This document shows positions 24,647 through 33,243 of a DNA stretch of 64,000 nucleotides, one piece after another. This DNA is from an uncultured Dorea sp. GTDB taxonomy: Bacteria > Bacillota > Clostridia > Lachnospirales > Lachnospiraceae. The stretch lies in assembly GCA_910579925.1 (NCBI GenBank), contig CAJTVY010000003.1, positions 1-64,000 of the forward strand, read 5' to 3'. A program made the position numbers and the translations under genes. Under the pieces are notes generated by a model. That model was not told the origin of the DNA. It searched no databases and worked only from the letters and a program-made list of their open reading frames with translations. How positions within the stretch are numbered: position 1 is the stretch's first letter; every line of letters begins with the position of its first letter.

Positions 24647-25972
24647 ATGAATATATTATTTATCTCTCTGGGATGTGACAAGAATCTGGTGGATTCAGAA
24701 GTCATGCTGGGGTTACTGGATGGAAAGGGATATCGGATCGTAGACGACGAGGAACAGGCGGAGGTTATCGTGATCAATACCTGTTGTTTCATCCATGATG
24801 CGAAAGAGGAGAGCATTGAGACCATTCTGGAGATGGCGGAATATAAAGAAAGAGGAAGACTTAAGGCTCTGATTGTGACAGGATGTCTTGGGCAGCGTTA
24901 CCAGCAGGAGATCTTAAAAGAGATTCCGGAGGTGGATGCGGTTCTGGGAACCACTTCCTACGACCGGATTGTCCAGACAGTGGAGGAAGCGCTTCATGGA
25001 GATGGCGGCGTGATGCTGAGAGAACCGGACGCACTGCCCATGCCAGAGGGAAAGCGGCTGGTGACAACTGGGGGACATTACGCTTATCTGAAAATTGCAG
25101 AGGGCTGCGATAAGCGCTGCACGTACTGTATTATTCCAAAGATCCGGGGGAATTATAGGAGCGTACCTATGGACCGGCTCTTGAAAGAGGCGCAGGATCT
25201 GGCCGAACAGGGCGTAAAAGAACTGATTCTGGTGGCGCAGGAGACGACTCTGTACGGGCAGGATCTTTATGGTAAGAAGTCATTACACAGGCTGTTAAAG
25301 GAATTATGTAAGATCCAGGGAATCCGCTGGATTCGGCTTCTTTACTGTTATCCGGAGGAAGTGGACGAAGAACTGATCCGGGTAATGAAGGAAGAGAAAA
25401 AGATCTGCCGTTATCTGGATCTGCCCATCCAGCATGCCAGTGACGAGATTTTGAAGAAGATGGGAAGAAGAACCACGAAAGCAAAACTTAAGGAGACTGT
25501 CGCAAAACTCAGAGATGAGATAGAGGACATTACCATCCGAACCACGCTGATTACCGGGTTCCCAGGTGAGACAAAGGAGCAGCATGAGGAACTGATGGAG
25601 TTCGTAGATGAGATGGAATTCGATCGTCTGGGAGTGTTTACCTACTCACCGGAGGAGGATACGCCGGCGGCTGACATGCCGGATCAGGTAGCAGAAGAGG
25701 TGAAGGAGGAACGGCAGGCCGAACTGATGGAACTTCAGCAGGAGATTGCATTTGAGAAGGCAGAAGAGATGATTGGCCGGGAAGTTCTGGTAATGATTGA
25801 GGGTAAGGTTGCGGATGAAGATGTATATGTGGGGAGAACATACCGTGATGCGCCCAATGTGGACGGTCTGATTTTCGTCCAGACAGAGGAGGAACTGGTG
25901 ACCGGGAACTTTGCGAAAGTGAGAGTGACCGGCGCCCTGGAATATGATTTGATAGGAGAGTTGATCGTATGA
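24647..25972 (+). CDS. rimO: Ribosomal protein S12 methylthiotransferase RimO
   Basis: 441-aa radical-SAM enzyme that methylthiolates the conserved aspartate of ribosomal protein S12. The N-terminal methylthiotransferase domain has its three cluster cysteines in SLGCDKNLVDSEVM, NTCCFIHDAKEES and VTGCLGQRYQ. The radical-SAM CxxxCxxC is GCDKRCTYCIIPKIRG. A TRAM domain closes the protein (about 375-440). Start ATG 24647 follows AAGGAGGAAGG. pgsA overlaps its stop by 4 bases. Confidence 0.95.
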   Translation: MNILFISLGCDKNLVDSEVMLGLLDGKGYRIVDDEEQAEVIVINTCCFIHDAKEESIETILEMAEYKERGRLKALIVTGCLGQRYQQEILKEIPEVDAVLGTTSYDRIVQTVEEALHGDGGVMLREPDALPMPEGKRLVTTGGHYAYLKIAEGCDKRCTYCIIPKIRGNYRSVPMDRLLKEAQDLAEQGVKELILVAQETTLYGQDLYGKKSLHRLLKELCKIQGIRWIRLLYCYPEEVDEELIRVMKEEKKICRYLDLPIQHASDEILKKMGRRTTKAKLKETVAKLRDEIEDITIRTTLITGFPGETKEQHEELMEFVDEMEFDRLGVFTYSPEEDTPAADMPDQVAEEVKEERQAELMELQQEIAFEKAEEMIGREVLVMIEGKVADEDVYVGRTYRDAPNVDGLIFVQTEEELVTGNFAKVRVTGALEYDLIGELIV

Positions 25973-26511
25973 ATTTACCAAATAAACTGACGGTGCTTCG
26001 AGTGATCATGGTGCCATTTTTTGTGTTTTTTATGCTGACGGATGTAGGCGGGGCGGCGAATAAGTGGATCGCCCTCATAATTTTCTGCGTGGCGAGTCTG
26101 ACGGATATGCTGGATGGAAAGATTGCGCGGGCAAGGAATCTGGTGACGAATTTTGGGAAATTTATGGATCCGCTGGCAGATAAGCTTCTGGTATGTTCTG
26201 CCATGATCTGTCTGATTCCGTCCGGGAGTTTAGAGGCGTGGATCGTTATCGTAATCATTGCGAGAGAGTTCATTATCAGCGGATTCAGACTTGTGGCTTC
26301 GGATAATGGAATCGTGATTGCGGCCAGTTACTGGGGCAAATTCAAGACAGTTTCCCAGATGGCCATGATCATCGTGCTCATTGCAGACTTTGGCGGTGTA
26401 TTTGATATGATTGGAATCGCGCTGATCTGGGTATCCTTAATCTTGACGGTCGTTTCTCTGATCGATTATGTTGCCAAGAATGTACAGGTGCTGACACAAG
26501 GAGGTATGTAA
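25969..26511 (+). CDS. pgsA: CDP-diacylglycerol-glycerol-3-phosphate 3-phosphatidyltransferase
   Basis: 180-aa integral membrane enzyme making phosphatidylglycerol phosphate, the committed step to phosphatidylglycerol. The CDP-alcohol phosphotransferase motif is complete: SLTDMLDGKIARARNLVTNF followed by GKFMDPLADKLLV, with all the catalytic aspartates. Four to five membrane helices. It is translationally coupled to rimO by a 4-base overlap, and cinA follows 3 bases later. Confidence 0.95.
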   Translation: MNLPNKLTVLRVIMVPFFVFFMLTDVGGAANKWIALIIFCVASLTDMLDGKIARARNLVTNFGKFMDPLADKLLVCSAMICLIPSGSLEAWIVIVIIAREFIISGFRLVASDNGIVIAASYWGKFKTVSQMAMIIVLIADFGGVFDMIGIALIWVSLILTVVSLIDYVAKNVQVLTQGGM

Positions 26512-26514
26512 CGG

Positions 26515-27759
26515 ATGACGGTAGAATTTATTTCTGTCGGTACGGAGATCTTATTAGGAAATATTGTGAATACGAATGCGGCGTATCTGTCGGAGCAGTG
26601 CGCGGCTCTGGGACTTTCCTGCTTTCACCAGAGTGTGGTGGGTGATAATGAGGAACGTCTTGACGAGGCGGTGCGAAAGGCGCTGTCAAGATCGGATATT
26701 CTGATCTTAAGCGGAGGTCTTGGACCTACGAAGGATGATCTGACCAAAGAGGTCGTGGCGAAGGTTTTCGGAAAGGAACTCTATGAAGACGGGCGCACGA
26801 AGGAGAGGATTCAGGATTATTTCCGCCGGGTACACAGCGACCAGGTGACGCCGAACAACTGGAAACAGGCGATGGTTCCTGAAGGGGCGAAGGTAGTGGA
26901 TAACCATAACGGTACGGCTCCTGGACTGATCTTAGAGGAGAATGGAAAGACTGTCATCCTTCTTCCAGGACCGCCCAACGAGATTAAGCCTATGTTTGAG
27001 CGGGATATCGCCCCCTATCTGAACGAACTGCAGCCGGAGGGAATCTATTCGAAGATGGTGAAGATCTGTTCCATCGGGGAGAGTAAGGCAGAGACCATGG
27101 TTGCCGACCTAATGGACGAGCAGACTAACCCGACGATCGCACCCTATGCGAAGACGGGTGAAGTGCATTTCCGTGTGACCGCCAAAGCTTCCGATGAGGA
27201 GGTGGCAGAACAGTTATTTGCGCCGCTTCTTGAGGAACTTAGCCGGCGGTTTGGAGATAAGATCTATACTACCAGAGAGGAAGTAACCCTTGAGGCGGCT
27301 ATCGTCAGTCTTCTGGAAGAGAAGAAGATGACCATGACGACTGCGGAGTCCTGTACAGGAGGCCTGCTGGCAGGAAGGATCACGAATGTGCCCGGTGCTT
27401 CCAATGTGTACAAGGAGGGGTATATCACCTACTCCAATGATGCAAAGGAGCGGCTTCTGGGGGTAAAGCGGGAGACTCTTGTACAGTATGGAGCTGTGAG
27501 CCCCCAGACGGCAAAAGAGATGGCGCGGGGCGCGGCAAAGGCGGCCGGCGCGGATGCGGCGCTTAGTGTGACCGGGATTGCGGGTCCGGGAGGAGGAACC
27601 CCGGAGAAGCCGGTGGGACTTGTATATGTGGGATGCTATGTAAAAGGTCATGTTCGGGTGGAGGAATTTCATTTTACAGGAAACAGGGATAAGAACCGGG
27701 AGTTCGCTGTGGCTAGGGCGCTGACCCTGCTTCGGGAGGAACTGCTTGGGACCAAGTGA
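26515..27759 (+). CDS. cinA: CinA: competence/damage-inducible protein, NMN amidohydrolase
   Basis: 414-aa protein. The N-terminal molybdopterin-binding-like (COG1058) domain opens VEFISVGTEILLGNIVNTNA and has the LSGGLGPTKDDLTKEV loop. The C-terminal CinA domain (about 255-410) contains TTAESCTGGLLAGRITNVPG and SVTGIAGPGGGTPEKPVGLV, the nicotinamide-mononucleotide deamidase site. Order rimO-pgsA-cinA is common in Clostridia. recA, often next, is absent here. Confidence 0.95.
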   Translation: MTVEFISVGTEILLGNIVNTNAAYLSEQCAALGLSCFHQSVVGDNEERLDEAVRKALSRSDILILSGGLGPTKDDLTKEVVAKVFGKELYEDGRTKERIQDYFRRVHSDQVTPNNWKQAMVPEGAKVVDNHNGTAPGLILEENGKTVILLPGPPNEIKPMFERDIAPYLNELQPEGIYSKMVKICSIGESKAETMVADLMDEQTNPTIAPYAKTGEVHFRVTAKASDEEVAEQLFAPLLEELSRRFGDKIYTTREEVTLEAAIVSLLEEKKMTMTTAESCTGGLLAGRITNVPGASNVYKEGYITYSNDAKERLLGVKRETLVQYGAVSPQTAKEMARGAAKAAGADAALSVTGIAGPGGGTPEKPVGLVYVGCYVKGHVRVEEFHFTGNRDKNREFAVARALTLLREELLGTK

Positions 27760-27773
27760 TGAGAGGTAGCAAT

Positions 27774-29234
27774 ATGGAGATTAGGATGTTGCAGCAGCCG
27801 GAACTGCTTCCGGCGCTGCATCTGGTATGGGAAGTCTATGCGGATACGATTGCACCTGCGAGTACCCCGGAGGGTGTAGCTTCATTCCAGAAATTTATCA
27901 AATATGATTATATCAGCCAGTTATGGCAAAGAGGACAACTGGTGTTCTTCGGTGCGTTTGAAGGAGGGGAATTGTGCGGTACTCTGGCAATAAGGCCGGA
28001 CGGCCATATTGCTCTATTCTTTGTGAACAAGGAACGGCAGGGACAGGGGATCGGGCGTATGCTGTTCCAGTATGCTTATAACTATTGTGCAAGGTATCTG
28101 CATGCGGACAGGATGACAGTCAATTCGGCTCCCGATGCAGTGGAGAGATACATACATATGGGAATGCGTCCCATTTCTGGGGAACAGGAACGGGATGGAA
28201 TGCGCTATGTCCCGATGGAAATGTATGTGAATCTTGGCATGTTATCCCCTAAAGGCGCCAGCGAAAGGACTGCATGGATCGCTTTGGGAGTATTTGCCGT
28301 GGTTCTGATTCTTGTACTGGGTTTTATAGGCGTCAGAGCAGCCCAGGACTTCAGAAGAGGGTTCACACATCAGAGAGAATGGTTTTATGAGGAGCCGGAG
28401 GAGGATTTCGACTATTTCGATGATTATGGACCGGGATTTGAAGACCTGCCGGACGAATATGGCAGTGACGGTTATGATGAATACGAGGATTTGTCTGGAA
28501 TCTGGGCAATCCCGGAAATGATTGACGATAACGTCTCCTATGAGATTGATGATGAAATGTATGAATTCACAGACAATGAGAAACAGTCCATGGTGATACA
28601 GTTTCAGGTGAATTATCCGAAGATCAGCGGTCTTGGGGATGCTTCTGTCGAGAAGAAGGTTAATGAGATTCTGAAAGCCCGCGCCATGGAGACGGTGAAG
28701 CGGATTTACGATGATCCTGTACCGGAGATTAAGGAACGGGTGCTGGGAGAAGAGTATCCCGTGTTAATGGATTATGTGGATTTTAATGTCTGCTATGCGT
28801 CCGAGAACGTGCTTAGTGTGGTTTACGAAGATTACGGCTATGAGGGTGGACAGGATTATTATGTTCAGCATCTTCGTACCTGTAATATCAGTCTCAAGGA
28901 TGGGAAGGTTTACGAAGTAAAGGATATCGTGGAACTTAACGACGTCTTCATGGAGGACTGGCTGACCAGGATGAAAAATGAGGCCGGAGACGATCTGCTC
29001 CTTTCGGAGGCAGATTCGGAGATGTTGAAAAGGGCTCTGGAAGGGGACAGTCAGAATGGTGTTTATCATGTGAATTTCTTCCTGGATGCCGAGGGGATTG
29101 AGATTGGATTTGATCTTAACTATGAAAGCGACGACGAGAACGACCGGGGCTATGTATGGGTGACTGCGCCGTTTACCTTTGAGGAGATCGAAAGGTATGC
29201 GAGGGGCAGTGATCTTTGGAAGGAACTGAAATAA
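27774..29234 (+). CDS. GNAT domain-TM helix-extracellular DUF3298-like fusion protein
   Basis: 486-aa protein of unusual build. Residues 1-150 are a cytoplasmic GNAT acetyltransferase domain (IALFFVNKERQGQGIGRMLF is the acetyl-CoA loop). Residues about 166-190 are one membrane helix (TAWIALGVFAVVLILVLGFI). Residues 200-250 are an extremely acidic Asp/Glu/Tyr linker. Residues about 265-486 resemble the RsiV/DUF3298-DUF4163 extracytoplasmic domain (YVQHLRTCNISLKDGKVYEV; GYVWVTAPFTFEEIERY). Such domains bind ligands such as lysozyme in RsiV, so a sensor coupled to acetylation is conceivable but unproven. ATG 27774 has AGAGGT upstream. Confidence 0.75.
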   Translation: MEIRMLQQPELLPALHLVWEVYADTIAPASTPEGVASFQKFIKYDYISQLWQRGQLVFFGAFEGGELCGTLAIRPDGHIALFFVNKERQGQGIGRMLFQYAYNYCARYLHADRMTVNSAPDAVERYIHMGMRPISGEQERDGMRYVPMEMYVNLGMLSPKGASERTAWIALGVFAVVLILVLGFIGVRAAQDFRRGFTHQREWFYEEPEEDFDYFDDYGPGFEDLPDEYGSDGYDEYEDLSGIWAIPEMIDDNVSYEIDDEMYEFTDNEKQSMVIQFQVNYPKISGLGDASVEKKVNEILKARAMETVKRIYDDPVPEIKERVLGEEYPVLMDYVDFNVCYASENVLSVVYEDYGYEGGQDYYVQHLRTCNISLKDGKVYEVKDIVELNDVFMEDWLTRMKNEAGDDLLLSEADSEMLKRALEGDSQNGVYHVNFFLDAEGIEIGFDLNYESDDENDRGYVWVTAPFTFEEIERYARGSDLWKELK

Positions 29235-29254
29235 GGAAGACGCAAGTATGTATG

Positions 29255-29319
29255 CAGGAGGTGCTTTTTGGCATCTCCTGATTTGCTTTTCGGCGGGAAT
29301 CTGACGGACGCCGAAAGCA
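29255..29319. terminator. Two hairpins between convergent genes
   Basis: CAGGAGGTGC (29255-29264) pairs with GCATCTCCTG (29271-29280) and is followed by TTTGCTTTTC, a terminator for the plus-strand gene. A second stem pairs TTTTCGGCG (29287-29295) with CGCCGAAAG (29309-29317), interrupted by one extra base, and would serve the minus-strand permease. Confidence 0.65.
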
Positions 29320-29331
29320 TATGAGGATTAT

Positions 29332-29437
29332 TCAGAAACGACGGCGGCACCATTTTTCCAGCAGACTGATCAGAGAATAGAGGAGCATCGCCATGATGCA
29401 CAAAAGGACGATGCTCATCAGAAGCCAATCCATTTTA
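29332..29437 (-). pseudogene. 3' fragment of an ABC permease split by the integrated element
   Basis: Minus-strand codons read KMDWLLMSIVLLCIMAMLLY and then SLISLLEKWCRRRF before a TGA at 29334-29332. This is the last membrane helix and basic tail typical of SsuC/ThiX-type permeases. The rest of the gene is at 36563-37254. Removing 29438-36562 joins the two into one 798-bp, 265-codon frame reading YSSQVF|KMDWLL. There is no promoter of its own. Confidence 0.85.
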
Positions 29438-29472
29438 AACAGGTGAGGAGGCATTCTGATACAATGTGATAT
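29431..29472. other. attL junction of the element
   Basis: Host permease sequence ...CATTTTA meets core AA (29438-29439), followed by the element arm CAGGTGAGGAGGCATTCTGA (29440-29459) and TACAATGTGATAT. The arm is the near-inverse of the one at attR. Confidence 0.8.
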
Positions 29473-29530
29473 TTTGCGGCCGACTTATAGACATTATATA
29501 TAAATAGTGTTATATATTGGAATTATGAAT

Positions 29531-29560
29531 TTGTGTGTTATCACGCTGCCATGATACAAT
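29531..29560 (+). promoter_or_regulatory. Promoter of the element's ABC operon
   Basis: TTGTGT (29531-29536), 18-bp spacer, TACAAT (29555-29560), inside the element and 28 bases before the first gene. The cargo is therefore expressed from its own promoter. Confidence 0.6.
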
Positions 29561-29588
29561 AGTAACAATTACAAGTAAGGGAGTCGGC

Positions 29589-31139
29589 GTGGGAGGTATG
29601 CTTGAGGTAAAGAATCTGTCGAAACAGTTCGACGGAAATTATGTACTAAAGAATATTAATCTGAAAATCAAAGAGGGAGAAGTGTATGGCATCATTGGCG
29701 CTAATGGTTCGGGAAAAAGCACCTTGATGAATATACTGAATGGAAAAGCATTAATTTCTGAGACAGGGGGATATGAAGGGAAGATTCTGATTGATGGAAC
29801 AGAAGTTTCTATAAAAAATCATAGTCAGTCGGTAGCTTATGGAATTGCAATGGTGCATCAGGAGCTTGCGCTGTTCCAGGGCTTAAGCGCTACCCGTAAT
29901 ATCAAAATTAACAGAGAGAACGTCAGACGAAAGAGTGTGATCCTGCCGGAATTTTCCTATGTAGATTATAAAAAGGATGAGGAAGAGGCAAAGAAAGCCC
30001 TTGAGATGATTGGCGCGCAGATTGATCCGGACAGGATGATAGACGGGCTTTCTCTTAATCAGAAACAGTTTGTGGAACTGGCCAGAGAATTAGATCATGC
30101 AGGCATTCGGCTGCTAATTCTGGATGAACCGACCAGTTCTTTAAATATTACAGAGACGAGACGGCTTCTTCAGTGTATTCGGGAGATTGCAGCAAAGGGG
30201 ATTGCTGTGATTTTTATTTCGCACAGGCTTGAAGAGGTGATGGAAATCTGTGACGTGGTGGCAGTGCTCCGGGACGGGGAACTGGTTTCTACATATGAAA
30301 AAGCCGGGTTTTCTGTCGGCCGGTTTGCGGATGATATGGTGGGGCGTGAGATTGTAAAGGCAGAACGTAAAAAAGAAGTGCGGAGTAAGGAAGTGCTTTT
30401 AAGCTATGACCGGATTCAGGGGACAGATAAGAGCCTTTCCATCTATAAAGGAGAGGTTGTGGGGATTACCGGTCTGGCGGGACAGGGACAGGAACAGTTT
30501 TCAGAAGGACTTTTCGGACTGAAAGACGGAGATTATCAGGCAGTGTTCCGGGGAGAAGCGTTAAAGGCAGGAGACAATTCTGAGCTGGTGAAAAGGGGAA
30601 TTTATTATCTCTCAGAGGATCGCGCCGGCACCAGTTTATTTCTGGAAAGTCCAATCTGGAAGAACATGATTTTTGGTACAGAGCATAAACATCCAGAGTT
30701 TATGAGTATACCGAAGGTTCGTCCCCTATCTTTTCTACGGAAAAAAGTCATTAGGGAATATACGGAAAAAATGATTGAGGAACTGAATATTCTGTGTTCA
30801 GGTCCCGACCAGAAACTCCGGGAGTTAAGCGGCGGAAACCAGCAGAAGGTATGTATCGGACGTGCCATTACCTTCGAACCAGAGCTTCTTTTTGTGGGCG
30901 AGCCAACCAGAGGAATTGACATCTTCTCAAAGGAACTGATTCTGAACTGGCTTCTGGAGATGAACCATAAAAACGGCGCCACAGTGGTCATAACCTCAGG
31001 AGAGATTGAGGAACTGATTCGAATCTGTGACAGAGTGGTGGTCATGTATCAGGGCCAGGTTTTTCAGACCTTTGAAGGAGAGATGGATCCAGAGGAAATT
31101 ATGCTTTCACTTTACGGGAGGACGGCAGATGAAAAATAA
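29589..31139 (+). CDS. ABC importer ATPase with two nucleotide-binding domains
   Basis: 516-aa sugar/nucleoside-type (Rbs/Mgl/BmpA-like) ATPase with two fused ABC domains. Domain 1 has Walker A IIGANGSGKSTLMNIL, signature-like GLSLNQKQFVELARELDHA and Walker B LLILDEPTSSLN. Domain 2 keeps LSGGNQQKVCIGRAITFEPE and VGEPTRGIDIFSKEL but has the degenerate P-loop (GEVVGITGLAGQGQEQFSE) usual for the second half. The start is taken as GTG 29589 with AAGGGAG 5 bases upstream; ATG 29598 in the same frame overlaps its own ribosome site. First gene of the operon; the permease start overlaps its end. Confidence 0.88.
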   Translation: MGGMLEVKNLSKQFDGNYVLKNINLKIKEGEVYGIIGANGSGKSTLMNILNGKALISETGGYEGKILIDGTEVSIKNHSQSVAYGIAMVHQELALFQGLSATRNIKINRENVRRKSVILPEFSYVDYKKDEEEAKKALEMIGAQIDPDRMIDGLSLNQKQFVELARELDHAGIRLLILDEPTSSLNITETRRLLQCIREIAAKGIAVIFISHRLEEVMEICDVVAVLRDGELVSTYEKAGFSVGRFADDMVGREIVKAERKKEVRSKEVLLSYDRIQGTDKSLSIYKGEVVGITGLAGQGQEQFSEGLFGLKDGDYQAVFRGEALKAGDNSELVKRGIYYLSEDRAGTSLFLESPIWKNMIFGTEHKHPEFMSIPKVRPLSFLRKKVIREYTEKMIEELNILCSGPDQKLRELSGGNQQKVCIGRAITFEPELLFVGEPTRGIDIFSKELILNWLLEMNHKNGATVVITSGEIEELIRICDRVVVMYQGQVFQTFEGEMDPEEIMLSLYGRTADEK

Positions 31140-32172
31140 AAAGATAAATCCTCCTCAACTGATTATGGCGGCTTATATGCTGGTACTTTTAGCAGTCACT
31201 GTGGTGATTGATATGAATCTGGTGGATATCATCAACGACGCACTGATTAAATGGGCCATGAACGGCGTGATCGTGCTGTCGCTGATTCCCATGATTAATG
31301 TGGGAGCAGGGCGAAACTTTGGTATGGCAGTAGGACTTTCCGCCGGACTTTTAGGGATGGTGTTTGCTGTAAACCTGCGTCTTACCTCCTGGGCAGGACT
31401 GATTAGTTCCATGGCAGTAGGAAGTCTGATTGCCGCGGCGCTTGGATTCCTTTATGCAAAGATTTTAAATCAACTGAAGATGAATGAAGAAATCGTTGGA
31501 ACCTTTATAGGGTATTCCTTTATTCCGGTTATGAATATTTTTTACACCTTTGTACCTGTGACCAACAGGCAGATGCTATACCCCATCGGCGGGCAGGGGC
31601 TTCGGCCGAAGGTGAATCTGGATATTTATTTTGGGCAGATCTTGGACAATCTGTGGCAGATTAAGATTGGAAAACTGGTGATTCCACTGGGACTTTTGCT
31701 GTTTCTATGGGGGATCGGCGCACTTTTGTGGGCTTTTTCCAAAACAAGGACAGGAATGATCTTTTCTGCCATTGCAGAAAACGAACGGTTCGTACAGATT
31801 GTCGGAATTTCAGTAAACAGATACCGGACCATAGGGATTATGATGTCAACCATCCTTGCGGCTGTCGGCGTGGTGGTTTATTCCCAGAGTTATGGAATCC
31901 TTCATCTGTATGACGGACCCTTTATGATGAGTTTTCCGGCTGTATCAGCCATTGTAATTGGCGGGGCGGGAAAGAAGAATGCAACGGTAATCAACGCGTT
32001 GGTCGGAACATTTCTTTATCAGACCACCTATCTTCTGTCAATTCCGGTAGCTAATGCGCTACTGATCCCGGAAATGGCGGAGATTTTAAGGACTATTGTT
32101 ACCAGCGGGATCATCTTATACGCATTCATTTTTGAAAGAAAGGACAGCAGACATGAAGTTCGTGAAAAATAA
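31129..32172 (+). CDS. ABC importer permease 1 (BPD_transp_2 family)
   Basis: 347-aa permease with eight or more membrane helices, for example LIMAAYMLVLLAVTVVIDMN and LGLLLFLWGIGALLWAFSK. It belongs to the branched-chain amino acid/sugar/nucleoside permease superfamily; PAVSAIVIGGAGKKNATVIN contains the typical conserved GGAG loop that contacts the ATPase. ATG 31129 overlaps the ATPase stop by 11 bases, and the second permease overlaps its end by 20, which indicates coupled translation. Confidence 0.88.
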   Translation: MKNKKINPPQLIMAAYMLVLLAVTVVIDMNLVDIINDALIKWAMNGVIVLSLIPMINVGAGRNFGMAVGLSAGLLGMVFAVNLRLTSWAGLISSMAVGSLIAAALGFLYAKILNQLKMNEEIVGTFIGYSFIPVMNIFYTFVPVTNRQMLYPIGGQGLRPKVNLDIYFGQILDNLWQIKIGKLVIPLGLLLFLWGIGALLWAFSKTRTGMIFSAIAENERFVQIVGISVNRYRTIGIMMSTILAAVGVVVYSQSYGILHLYDGPFMMSFPAVSAIVIGGAGKKNATVINALVGTFLYQTTYLLSIPVANALLIPEMAEILRTIVTSGIILYAFIFERKDSRHEVREK

Positions 32173-33217
32173 TATTGTGCCCATAGGGATTTTTATATTA
32201 ACTGTCATAGCCTTTCATTTTTCGGGAATGAGTCTGAATTATCTGTCGGCGGAGGTGTATACCAGATTTATCAGAAACATGCTGTTTACCCTGGCGCTGA
32301 TTCTGCCTGTGACCTGCGGTATGGGGATTAATTTTGCTATCATCGTAGGCGCGATCTCTGCGCAGATGGCGGTCGTGTTCGCGCTGGACCTGAATCTGAC
32401 GGGAATCTGGGTGCTGGTGTTTGTGGTAGGAGTCAGTGTTTTACTTTCCGTGATTTTCGGTGCGCTGGTTGCACTTCTGTTAAATAAAGCCAGGGGGAAC
32501 GAGATGATTGTTTCCATTATGATCGGGCAGTTAAGTTCTGTGATTTATCAGTTTATTTTTATGGTGGCTTACGGTACGGTCATTCATCCCCTCAATAAAG
32601 AAATTCTTCTGGAACGGGGAATCGGCGTTAGAAGTATGCTGGATGCAAAGAATATCAGCGAAGTGTTTGAAGAGATTCTGCCTTTTCAGTTTGAGGGGAA
32701 ACATTACACCTTATTTCCGGTTCTGATTATCCTTGTGTTCAGTCTGATTCTGTTTTACCTGCAGAGGGCGAAGATCGGGGTTCTGGCAAAAGCGGTGGGC
32801 AGTAATCTGAATCATGCGAATACATTGGGGATTCAGAGTAACAGAGTGCGCAGTATCTGCATCATTATTTCCACGGTATTTGCGGCTATGAGCCAGATTA
32901 TTCTGATCGGCGACTTTGGAACAATTAATGTTTACACCGGGCATCTGGGGCTGGATACATTTGCAGCGGCAGCGATATTAGTGGGAGGCGCTTCGATTAA
33001 AGAGGCAAAGATGAGAAACTGTTTCGTGGGAGTGATTCTGTTCCATGCGCTTTTTATCACCTCTCCTATGGCAGGTCAGAATCTTTTTAATAACCCGTCA
33101 GTGGGTGAATATTTCCGTTCTTTCTTAGCTTATGGCGTAATTGTAATCGCAATTATTATGAATCTGAGGAAAGAGAAGATGGAAAAAGAGAGGATTTTAA
33201 GGGAAACCTTAAAATAA
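32153..33217 (+). CDS. ABC importer permease 2 (BPD_transp_2 family)
   Basis: 354-aa partner permease with about nine membrane helices (NNIVPIGIFILTVIAFHFSG at the start, ILPVTCGMGINFAIIVGAIS next). The coupling-loop equivalent is FAAAAILVGGASIKEAKMRN. It is homologous to permease 1, the usual heterodimer arrangement. It overlaps permease 1 by 20 bases; the binding protein follows after 26 bases with its own AGAGAGGAG ribosome site. Confidence 0.87.
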   Translation: MKFVKNNIVPIGIFILTVIAFHFSGMSLNYLSAEVYTRFIRNMLFTLALILPVTCGMGINFAIIVGAISAQMAVVFALDLNLTGIWVLVFVVGVSVLLSVIFGALVALLLNKARGNEMIVSIMIGQLSSVIYQFIFMVAYGTVIHPLNKEILLERGIGVRSMLDAKNISEVFEEILPFQFEGKHYTLFPVLIILVFSLILFYLQRAKIGVLAKAVGSNLNHANTLGIQSNRVRSICIIISTVFAAMSQIILIGDFGTINVYTGHLGLDTFAAAAILVGGASIKEAKMRNCFVGVILFHALFITSPMAGQNLFNNPSVGEYFRSFLAYGVIVIAIIMNLRKEKMEKERILRETLK

Positions 33218-33243
33218 ATCATAACCAAAGAGAGGAGAAAAGA

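Noticed and set aside
29150..29428. Minus-strand 92-codon frame at the left border of the element
   Set aside because: Wrong frame. The true content on this strand is the 35-codon permease tail in another frame, which joins the distant 5' part exactly.
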